Assembly (NCBI GenBank): GCA_002432795.1
Contig: DJGU01000071.1
Location: 56,052-68,487 of the forward strand
From: Anaerolineaceae bacterium UBA5838
GTDB lineage: Bacteria > Chloroflexota > Anaerolineae > Anaerolineales > Anaerolineaceae
Direction of reading: 5' to 3'
DNA length: 12,436 bases
A program made the position numbers and the translations under genes. Positions 6,779 through 12,436 of the stretch are shown piece by piece (position 1 is the stretch's first letter; the number at the start of each line of letters is the position of its first letter). Under the pieces are notes generated by a model. That model was given only the letters and a program-made list of their open reading frames with translations, did not search any database and had not been told where the DNA came from.

Positions 6779-8164
6779 ATGAATACCAAAAATCCAGTGC
6801 TGACTGTCCTAATAATTACAGTTTTGATTTGTCTCAACCTGGGCTTGAGTAGTGCAAGTGCCAGCCCAACTCTTGCTCAAACTCAAAACATAATCCTTTA
6901 TGTCAAGCCAGGGGAGGAGGGAAACTGCTCCAGCTGGGATACCGCCTGTGACCTGCAGGACGCCTTGGCTTTGGCGGACGCTGGGGACCAGGTTTGGGTT
7001 GCGACTGGCACTTACAAACCCACCACTGACACAGATCGCACTGCGACTTTCTTATTAGAATCAGGCGTTGCCATCTACGGTGGCTTTGCCGGGACGGAAA
7101 CCAGCCTTAGCGAACGCGATTGGGAAACCAACCTCACAGCTCTAAGTGGCGATATCGGCACCGAAAATACAAATGCTGACAATAGCTATCACGTCGTGAC
7201 TGCCAATAGTGCAAATTCTGCTACGATCCTGGATGGATTTACCATTAGCGGTGGAAATGCCAATGGCGTTACTGAACAAGGTCGGGGTGGCGGAATGCGT
7301 ATCTCTTTTGCTAACATCATCCTTTCAAATATCACCTTTTCTGGAAACTCTGCTAATATAGGTGGCGGCTTGTATAGCATATACAGCAATCCCACATTGA
7401 TGAATGTAAATTTCTATGGAAATTTTGGAGGGTTGGACGGTTGTGGAGGCGGGATGTATATTGCTAGCAGCAACCCCACGATTTCAAACGCAACATTTGC
7501 TGGCAATTTAGCCAGTTCTGGTGGAGGAATGTGCAGCTATAACACAAGTATCCCAATTCTGACGAACGTCACCTTTGACGAAAACACAGCAAGTGCAGGG
7601 AGTGGTGGTGGAATGTATAACAACAACAGCATCCCAACGCTTGTAAACGTTACTTTTTCTGGCAACATAGCGATTTCATCTGGTGGCGCAATATGCAACG
7701 ACAACAACAACAGCTTTAGGCCCACGCTAACGAATGTCACTATTTTTGAAAACACCGCTTCAAGTGGGGGTGGAATTTATAACCGCTCGTCTTATGGCTC
7801 CGTATTGAAGAATTGCATTTTGTGGGACAACACAAATGGGCAAATCGTTGATCAAAGTTCTACACCACCAACAATTACCTATAGCATCATCCAGGGCGAT
7901 ACCGTGTGGGATGGCGAGGGCAACCTCAATACTGACCCGCTTTTAGAGAGCTTAGGGTTTAACGGCGGTTTCACTATGACCCATGCCCTTGGCGAGGGCA
8001 GCCCGGCAATTGACACTGGAGACTCATTGTCGTGTCCAGACACAGACCAGCGCGGTGTTCCCCGCCCGATCGATGGGGATGGAGATGATATTGCAGTCTG
8101 TGATATGGGTGCCTATGAGTATGTACCCCTCGTATACATATATTTACCGCTTATTGTGAGATAG
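6779..8164 (+). CDS. Secreted right-handed beta-helix protein with choice-of-anchor-Q-like C-terminus
   Basis: This is a 461-residue exported protein of unknown substrate. AGGAG at 6766-6770 with 8-nt spacing supports ATG 6779. A signal peptide covers ~1-29 (hydrophobic core LTVLIITVLICLNLGL, cleavage near SASA). Residues ~38-160 begin the beta-helix with the usual YVKPG...W..A..LQDAL entry and the DQVWVATGTYKPT strand. Six tandem ~25-28-residue coils at ~179-338 follow the pattern PTLxNVTFxGNxAxxGGGxYxxxS. The region ~385-447 contains DTDQRGVPRP and CDMGAYEY, typical of proteins named choice-of-anchor Q. The last residues IYLPLIVR match the end of the preceding secreted protein. The fold resembles polysaccharide-binding or lyase beta-helices, but I see no catalytic signature, so a structural or adhesive role is as likely. 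Direct 50-nt repeats flank the gene, and it converges with the GH3 gene. Confidence 0.92.
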   Translation: MNTKNPVLTVLIITVLICLNLGLSSASASPTLAQTQNIILYVKPGEEGNCSSWDTACDLQDALALADAGDQVWVATGTYKPTTDTDRTATFLLESGVAIYGGFAGTETSLSERDWETNLTALSGDIGTENTNADNSYHVVTANSANSATILDGFTISGGNANGVTEQGRGGGMRISFANIILSNITFSGNSANIGGGLYSIYSNPTLMNVNFYGNFGGLDGCGGGMYIASSNPTISNATFAGNLASSGGGMCSYNTSIPILTNVTFDENTASAGSGGGMYNNNSIPTLVNVTFSGNIAISSGGAICNDNNNSFRPTLTNVTIFENTASSGGGIYNRSSYGSVLKNCILWDNTNGQIVDQSSTPPTITYSIIQGDTVWDGEGNLNTDPLLESLGFNGGFTMTHALGEGSPAIDTGDSLSCPDTDQRGVPRPIDGDGDDIAVCDMGAYEYVPLVYIYLPLIVR

Positions 8165-8178
8165 GCGAAAAGATTTCA

Positions 8179-8258
8179 TTTGTAGGGGCAGGCCTCGTGC
8201 CTGCCCAGGGTAACCACAGCCCTCGAGAGGGTGGTTGCCAAGGGGTTACCCCTACAAA
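8179..8258. repeat. 80-bp palindromic element with 10-bp terminal inverted repeats (MITE/REP-like)
   Basis: Termini TTTGTAGGGG (8179-8188) and CCCCTACAAA (8249-8258) are perfect inverted repeats. Inside are a hairpin GGGCAGGC/GCCTGCCC (8186-8193, 8199-8206) and an inverted repeat GGGTAACC/GGTTACCC (8208-8215, 8244-8251). The core is CCCTCGAGAGGG (8220-8231). It fills the 102-bp gap between two convergent stop codons, so it may act as a bidirectional transcription barrier. No transposase is present; it would have to be mobilised in trans. Confidence 0.8.
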
Positions 8259-8266
8259 ATAACCAA

Positions 8267-10693
8267 CTATTTTCTCTCCAACAACTTCCGTACCGCCTGG
8301 AAGAGCTTGCCGTTCAGGATCAATGCGATGGCTTCGGGGACTTTCATCTCCACGCCGCCGACGGCATACGAGCGCAAAGGCGCATCCATGATCGAAGCCT
8401 CAACAATACGGTCATTGGCTTCCTGGTATTCTCCCCCACCCGAAGCCCTCTTACGGCCAGCCCTGCGAAGGATCACGGCAAGCAGCTTGCCCCTGACGCG
8501 ATTGCGGGCATCCCAAAGTGTGGAGTTAAGGTCGTAAACCTTTGGTTCCCCCTGCGTTTCCACCGGCAAAGGACTGCCGTAGATGGCTTCAAAAACCGCA
8601 TCAGAAGTTTGCAGAGCCCCAGTTCCATAGGCGTAATACCCCGGGGCGGATTGGGTGTAATCCGGCACGCGCGCGCCAGGCTGGCTGCTTTCCAGCGCAA
8701 CGGTCACCTCAAGCGGGGTCTCAGCAGCAGAGGTGCCCAGCAGCAGCCGATATTCGCCTGCTTCGCAGTGCCAGGCGTGCACGCGAGCATTCCAGTACGC
8801 AAAATCGCTATGCTCCAGCTTGAAGTGGACCGTTCGGCTTTCGCCAGGTTCGAGTTCAACTTTCGCGAAAGCTTTCAATTCTTTCTGAGGGCGGAAAATG
8901 GCAGAGGCAGGCGGCGAGACGTATAGCTGCAGCACTTCCTTGCCCACCCGTGAGCCCGTGTTGCTCAGCCTTACGCTGACTTCCAACGTTTCGCCAGGCG
9001 CCAGGCTTGGCTGGCTGATTTCGAGGTTGTCAATCTCAAAGTTAGTGTAGGACAGGCCAAAACCAAACGGGAATTGAACCTGCCTCGCAAAAGTCTGGTA
9101 GTAGGGATAGCCTACAAAGACGCTCTCACGATACAAGGTGTTGAAGCGTTTGCCAAACTGACCGTAGGCAGGGGTATCTTCCAGTGCCAGGGGCCAGGTT
9201 TCCGCCAGCTTGCCGCAGGGGTTGGCGCGCCCCATCAGCAGATCCAGCGCGGCTGCCCCACCCATCTGCCCCGCCAGTCCCATCAGCAGTACCGCTTTCA
9301 CCTTGCCCAGCCAGGGCAACCGCACCGGCGAGCCGGCATGCAGCACTACGACCACATTCGGGTTTTCAGAGGCGATGCGGTCGATCAGGCCATTTTGCTC
9401 CGCGGGAAGGTCCAGGTGCTGACGGTCGTAACTTTCTGCTTCTTCGGTATCGCCCAAGCCGGCAAAGAACAAAACCGCGTCCTTCCCGCGGCAGAGTTCC
9501 AGCGCTTCCTGCTCAAGCTGCGCGCTTTCCTTACCGCTCAGGGCGTAACCGCGGGCATAAGGCCAATCCAGGTTTTCTTCACGCAGGGCATCCACAAAGG
9601 ACACCATCCGCCGTGGGTTCACCCGGCTGCTGCCCACCCCCTGGTAGTGCGGTTTTTCGGCCATCGCGCCGATCACCGCCACCTTCAAATCTGCCTGAAG
9701 CGGCAGGATATCCTCCTCATTTTTCAGCAGAACGGCAGATTCGAGCGCGACTTTCTTTGCAATTGCGTCAAAATCTGTGGCTTGCCAGATTTTTTCAGGC
9801 TCGTGCTCTCCGCGCACCTTGCCGATCAGCTCCAAGAGTTTGCCAACCGCCCGGTTCAGATCGTTTTCCGCGATCCTTCCCGACTTCACCCCCTCAAGGA
9901 TGCGATCCACGCCAAATTGTCCGGTCGGGGGCATTTCCAGGTCGGTGCCGGCAGGGATGGCGCTGGCGCGGTCATTCATGCCGCCCCAATCGGTCATGAA
10001 CAAACCCTCAAAACCCCACTCCTGCCGCGCAATTTTGGTCAGGAGGGCTGTGTGCTGGCTGGCGTAGGTGCCATTGAGCTTATTGTAAGAACTCATCACG
10101 GTCCAGGGCTGCGCTTTGCGGATGACGATCTCAAACGGCTTAAGATAGATCTCGCGCAGGGCGCGCTCATCGATGACCGAGCTGTTGATCATCCGGGCAA
10201 ATTCCTGGTTGTTGGCGGCGAAGTGCTTCAGGCTGACTGCCGTGCCCTGGCTTTGGACGCCGCTGATGTATGCGCTTGCCAGTTCGCCTGCCACCAAGGG
10301 ATCTTCGGAAAAGTATTCAAAGTTACGCCCGCAGAGGGGATGGCGCTTGATATTCACGCCCGGCGCCAGCAAAACATCCACTCCGGCGGCTTTCGCCTCC
10401 GCGCCAAGTGCCTGCCCAAGTTCAAAAACCAGATCCCGGTCAAAGGAACAGGCCACCGCCGACAGACTCGGGTAGCTGGTGGCGGGATAGCTATTCTCCA
10501 GACCTGATTGACCCGATTTTGGCTCCGTTTTTCGCAAGCCGTGGGGGCCATCGTGCAAAGTCAGCGACGGGATCCCCAGCCGTGGGATCGCACGCGTATG
10601 CCAAAAATCCCCTCCGCCTGAAATCATCCAAGCTTTTTCTTCAAGTGTCAGTTGTTCAAGGATCCGTCGGATGTTTTCGTTATATTCAGGCAA
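8267..10693 (-). CDS. Glycoside hydrolase family 3 protein (beta-glucosidase-like)
   Basis: GH3 enzymes remove beta-linked glucose, xylose or related sugars from non-reducing ends by a retaining mechanism. The 808-residue protein has no signal peptide, so it probably acts on imported oligosaccharides in the cytoplasm. The (beta/alpha)8 domain covers ~1-300 with HDGPHGLR (47-54), GRNFEYFSEDP (122-132), KHFAANNQE (156-164) and MTDWGG, whose Asp235 is the expected nucleophile. The alpha/beta sandwich domain covers ~315-550. GDTEEAESYDR (414-424) holds the likely acid/base Glu, and FPFGFGLSYT marks its end. An FnIII-like domain spans ~565-655. A further ~130-residue C-terminal extension contains MDAPLRSYAVGG. 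The start codon is TTG (10693-10691): GAAGGAGA sits 8 nt upstream, and an in-frame stop further upstream excludes an earlier start. The gene lies 54 bp behind the coiled-coil gene on the same strand. Substrate specificity cannot be read from the sequence. Confidence 0.95.
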   Translation of the reverse strand: MPEYNENIRRILEQLTLEEKAWMISGGGDFWHTRAIPRLGIPSLTLHDGPHGLRKTEPKSGQSGLENSYPATSYPSLSAVACSFDRDLVFELGQALGAEAKAAGVDVLLAPGVNIKRHPLCGRNFEYFSEDPLVAGELASAYISGVQSQGTAVSLKHFAANNQEFARMINSSVIDERALREIYLKPFEIVIRKAQPWTVMSSYNKLNGTYASQHTALLTKIARQEWGFEGLFMTDWGGMNDRASAIPAGTDLEMPPTGQFGVDRILEGVKSGRIAENDLNRAVGKLLELIGKVRGEHEPEKIWQATDFDAIAKKVALESAVLLKNEEDILPLQADLKVAVIGAMAEKPHYQGVGSSRVNPRRMVSFVDALREENLDWPYARGYALSGKESAQLEQEALELCRGKDAVLFFAGLGDTEEAESYDRQHLDLPAEQNGLIDRIASENPNVVVVLHAGSPVRLPWLGKVKAVLLMGLAGQMGGAAALDLLMGRANPCGKLAETWPLALEDTPAYGQFGKRFNTLYRESVFVGYPYYQTFARQVQFPFGFGLSYTNFEIDNLEISQPSLAPGETLEVSVRLSNTGSRVGKEVLQLYVSPPASAIFRPQKELKAFAKVELEPGESRTVHFKLEHSDFAYWNARVHAWHCEAGEYRLLLGTSAAETPLEVTVALESSQPGARVPDYTQSAPGYYAYGTGALQTSDAVFEAIYGSPLPVETQGEPKVYDLNSTLWDARNRVRGKLLAVILRRAGRKRASGGGEYQEANDRIVEASIMDAPLRSYAVGGVEMKVPEAIALILNGKLFQAVRKLLERK

Positions 10694-10720
10694 GGGAAAT
10701 TCTCCTTCAAGCAGGATTGG

Positions 10721-10738
10721 TCATTTAAGCGTAAATGA
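10721..10738 (-). other. Weak AT-rich hairpin between the coiled-coil and GH3 genes
   Basis: TCATTT (10721-10726) and AAATGA (10733-10738) form a 6-bp stem with a 6-nt loop inside the 54-bp gap. It is too weak, and lacks a T-run, to be an intrinsic terminator. Read-through, and hence one operon, is the simpler reading. Confidence 0.3.
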
Positions 10739-10747
10739 ACCCAGGGA

Positions 10748-11947
10748 TCAAATCACCCCGGTCAGGAGCAGGATCGCCAGGACGATAATGAGCACGCCGA
10801 TCAGCAGCAAACCATAGAAATTGCACGAGGCAGTTTTATCTACGGCTCCCAGGTTGCTGGAAACATCGTTTTTGGCTTCCGCTTTGAAATCGACCTTGCT
10901 GAGGATCATATCCAGCTTTTGATAAAGTTCGGTCAGCTCAGGTGAAAGCGGTCGGGCTTTCTCAACCTGAGCGCCCAGAGCTTTCACCATTGGTTCAAGC
11001 TGCTCTGCGAAAGTTTTGATCTCACTGGTCTTGGTCTTGACTTGTTTTTCGAGGGCTTCGAGCTGATCGTCGAGGGGAAGCAACTCGCTTTTTAAGTCCC
11101 CTTCCAGAGCCTGGATCTGACCCTGCAAATTGTTGAGCTCAGTGCTTAAAGCCAAAGCCTGGTTTTGCAGCCCAGGAAGTTGCGCCGCCAGTTCGGGCTC
11201 GGCGTTGGTGGCATCCAGCAGGGAAGTGGTCAGGCTGCTAAGGCGGCTGTTCAGCTCGCTGAGTTGCTCGACCTTCGCGGGGTCATCCGAGCGTTCCATC
11301 TCGATGATGCGCCCGCGCGTGTCTTTCACGTCGCGCTGGAAGCGAATCTTTTCCTGCGCGGCCGCATCCAGTTCGGTTTCGAGCGCGCGCACGCGATTTT
11401 TTGCTTCGTTTAGGTCGCGATCTACGTTCTCCTGTTGGCTTTTCAAGGTTTCAATCTGCTGATTGAAGCGCTCAACCACCGCCAAACGCTGTTGAGCCAG
11501 GTCCGCTTTTTTCTCTTCGAGCGAACGCCGGTGATCCGTCGCGCCGTCGATCTGCCCCTGGACCGTTATCAGCTGGTTATACGCGCTCTCGTAGCTTGGG
11601 TCGCTGACTCTTGCTTCCCAGGCCTTTTGGCCCAGCTCGTCCAGCAGATCGCTTTTATCGCGTTCCAACCCTTTCAGTTCACCCTTCAGGCGAACATTTT
11701 GGGTTTTCAGGCGTGCAGTGGCGCTGCCGGCAGCAAACCAGACGCTGAGCTTACCAACGCGCCAGAGGTAAATTACCAATCCCAGATAAGCCAGCAGGAG
11801 CAAAATGCCCGTCACAATCGACACCCAACGCCCGCTCGTGTCGGCTGGATTGTCCGTTTGGGTGCAGCCGGTCAAAGCAAAAGGCATTAAAGTCAGAAGT
11901 ATCAAAGCTGGGAGAAAAACACGGGGGTTTTGACGGCTCTTTTTCAT
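10748..11947 (-). CDS. Long coiled-coil membrane protein with N-terminal lipobox-like segment and C-terminal TM helix
   Basis: I do not recognise this 399-residue protein as a named family. ATG at 11947 is preceded by a strong GAGGAGG, 4 nt away. The N-terminus MKKSRQNPR and hydrophobic 10-26 end in LTGC, with Cys28 in a good lipobox context. An acidic stretch follows, then a second hydrophobic helix at ~41-62. Residues ~75-330 are heptad-rich, full of Glu, Lys, Gln and Leu (about 250 residues of coiled coil). A ~45-residue linker leads to a last helix at ~376-399. By the positive-inside rule the coil lies in the cytoplasm, tied to the membrane at both ends. If so, the first segment could be an uncleaved helix or a processed lipoprotein end. 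It could be a structural or scaffold protein; no enzymatic motif is visible. It is probably co-transcribed with the GH3 gene. Confidence 0.85.
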   Translation of the reverse strand: MKKSRQNPRVFLPALILLTLMPFALTGCTQTDNPADTSGRWVSIVTGILLLLAYLGLVIYLWRVGKLSVWFAAGSATARLKTQNVRLKGELKGLERDKSDLLDELGQKAWEARVSDPSYESAYNQLITVQGQIDGATDHRRSLEEKKADLAQQRLAVVERFNQQIETLKSQQENVDRDLNEAKNRVRALETELDAAAQEKIRFQRDVKDTRGRIIEMERSDDPAKVEQLSELNSRLSSLTTSLLDATNAEPELAAQLPGLQNQALALSTELNNLQGQIQALEGDLKSELLPLDDQLEALEKQVKTKTSEIKTFAEQLEPMVKALGAQVEKARPLSPELTELYQKLDMILSKVDFKAEAKNDVSSNLGAVDKTASCNFYGLLLIGVLIIVLAILLLTGVI

Positions 11948-11983
11948 AGCTCCTCCTCAATGAAAACAATTTGGATTGGTAGA

Positions 11984-11989
11984 AGTATA
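11984..11989 (-). promoter_or_regulatory. Candidate -10 box for the coiled-coil/GH3 operon
   Basis: On the minus strand TATACT (11989-11984) lies ~37 nt before the start codon, and a start near 11977 would give a ~30-nt leader. No good -35 sits at 16-18 bp. TTGATG is present but only 13 bp upstream. Placement is tentative. Confidence 0.3.
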
Positions 11990-12032
11990 CCCTATGCACA
12001 TCCATCAAATGACCAAAACGCGAGCTAATTTT

Positions 12033-12073
12033 GAAATTAATCGCCGCGTGAGTGCAAAACCCCAGGTAATTTC
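12033..12073. repeat. Inverted repeat upstream of the SWIM-gene promoter
   Basis: GAAATTA (12033-12039) and TAATTTC (12067-12073) are exact inverse complements, 27 bp apart, ending 3 bp before the -35 box of the promoter at 12077. They could be half-sites for a regulator shared by the two divergent genes. AT-rich 7-mers also pair by chance, so this is weak. Confidence 0.25.
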
Positions 12074-12076
12074 GAA

Positions 12077-12105
12077 TTGAAAAATTGGTCCTCACCGGCT
12101 ATAAT
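12077..12105 (+). promoter_or_regulatory. Strong sigma70 promoter upstream of the SWIM-domain gene
   Basis: -35 TTGAAA (12077-12082), a 17-bp spacer and a consensus -10 TATAAT (12100-12105). The transcription start is expected near 12112. This is the best promoter in the window. It leaves a ~120-nt untranslated leader before the gene. Confidence 0.8.
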
Positions 12106-12111
12106 GTAGGT

Positions 12112-12232
12112 ATGCAGGAGTTAGCCTGATACGATGATCAGTTCCAAGCTTGTGGTATGGACAGGAACACACGCCAGAGTTTTACGGCGCGTGTTTTTAT
12201 TTAATATTTAACTGAAACGGAGCAGCAAAAAT
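12112..12232 (+). promoter_or_regulatory. Structured leader RNA with terminator-like hairpin before the SWIM-domain gene
   Basis: Three short hairpins follow one another: CTGAT/ATCAG (12126-12130, 12137-12141), GTTCC/GGAAC (12141-12145, 12164-12168) and ACACGC/GCGTGT (12169-12174, 12189-12194). The last runs into TTTTT (12194-12198), as in an intrinsic terminator. No second promoter is evident between it and the start codon at 12233. Either this is an attenuator or riboswitch-like leader, or a separate ~85-nt RNA ends here. It matches no RNA family I recognise. Confidence 0.45.
12169..12199 (+). terminator. Terminator-like hairpin inside the SWIM leader
   Basis: A 6-bp stem ACACGC/GCGTGT has a 14-nt loop in which CC and GG can also pair. 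Five T residues follow at once. It is moderate in strength. Its place between a strong promoter and the coding start suggests conditional termination. Confidence 0.5.
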
Positions 12233-12436
12233 ATGATGGACAGCGGTTTAATCGGTAAGATCGAAAAAGCAAAACGCTACGCAGAAGAAAAAGATCGCAT
12301 CACTATCAACACATTTGAAGCCAAAATCCGCGGAGAAAACAATGACCACACGGTCACTTATGATCACGGCAAGTGGAATTGCACATGCAATTACTTCCAA
12401 GGGCGCGGTGTCTGCGCGCACACCATGGGAATGGAA
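12233..12436 (+). CDS. SWIM zinc-finger domain protein (5' part)
   Basis: The first 68 codons are present and the frame runs off the window. GGAG (12219-12222) lies 10 nt before ATG 12233. A second ATG follows immediately at 12236 and cannot be excluded as the start. C50-x-C52, C61-x-H63 (NCTCN...VCAH) gives the CxCxnCxH zinc-binding pattern of SWIM domains, which bind DNA or proteins in various bacterial, archaeal and eukaryotic proteins. The part before it is charged and likely helical then beta. No partner domain such as a helicase is visible in this part. The gene is divergent from the coiled-coil operon and driven by the promoter at 12077, through a structured leader. Confidence 0.85.
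   Translation, partial: MMDSGLIGKIEKAKRYAEEKDRITINTFEAKIRGENNDHTVTYDHGKWNCTCNYFQGRGVCAHTMGME

Noticed and set aside
7310..7800. Tandem repeats in the second beta-helix gene as a CRISPR-like or satellite array
   Set aside because: The repeats are degenerate at the DNA level and kept in frame. They encode beta-helix coils, so protein structure explains them.
8231..8926. A 231-codon plus-strand open frame overlapping the palindromic element and the GH3 3' end
   Set aside because: It starts inside the repeat, lacks a ribosome site, and lies antisense to the conserved GH3 C-terminus. No domain is recognisable.
9074..10507. A 477-codon open frame on the plus strand, opposite the GH3 gene
   Set aside because: It is antisense to a well-supported GH3 gene. 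Its translation is rich in His, Arg and Gln with no recognisable domain, which is typical of the shadow of a GC-rich gene.
12134..12211. A 25-codon open frame inside the SWIM leader
   Set aside because: It spans the predicted terminator hairpin, and GGAG lies 14 nt from its ATG, which is too far. A leader peptide cannot be excluded but is not supported.

Overview
The window looks like a chromosomal segment of a bacterium, probably Chloroflexota (class Anaerolineae or a relative). This is an inference. It rests on the large secreted beta-helix proteins ending in a short (F/Y)LP...R tail, the GTAGGGGC-type palindromic intergenic repeats, and the style of the SWIM zinc-finger protein. No rRNA or phylogenetic marker beyond a partial gatB is present to confirm it.

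Layout. (1) 1-1053, plus strand: the last 350 codons of gatB, the B subunit of the Asp/Glu-tRNA amidotransferase. (2) 1147-1261: a tRNA-Gly(UCC) gene with its own strong promoter and a T-run end. (3) 1256-1780: a gene-free stretch full of repeats. It holds two extra copies of the tRNA 3' end and two GTAGGGGC palindromes, arranged as a diverged ~103-nt tandem duplication. It also holds a perfect 15-bp palindrome and a candidate promoter for the next gene. (4) 1781-6316, plus: a 1,511-residue secreted multidomain surface protein (three beta-helix blocks, DUF11-like domains, a Cys-rich region, a cadherin-like domain and a Big_5-like domain), followed by a hairpin terminator. (5) 6779-8164, plus: a second secreted beta-helix protein with a choice-of-anchor-Q-like C-terminus. 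Two direct copies of a 50-nt repeat flank it. Both secreted proteins end in a matching tail (IFLPITIR and IYLPLIVR). (6) Minus strand: a coiled-coil membrane protein (11947-10748), then a cytoplasmic family-3 glycoside hydrolase (10693-8267). They are 54 bp apart and are probably one operon, which converges on the beta-helix gene at an 80-bp palindromic element. (7) 12077-12436, plus: a textbook sigma70 promoter and a structured leader with a terminator-like hairpin, leading into the start of a SWIM zinc-finger protein that runs off the window.

How it fits together. The two beta-helix proteins look like extracellular or cell-surface products of one export or anchoring route, judged by their shared tail. 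The GH3 enzyme lacks a signal peptide and would hydrolyse imported oligosaccharides inside the cell. The link between the coiled-coil protein and GH3 is only positional. The segment from the tRNA to the 8.2-kb palindrome appears lower in GC than the GH3 and coiled-coil genes by eye. With the tRNA-end repeats, this suggests an accessory insertion next to tRNA-Gly, but no integrase or transposase is visible.
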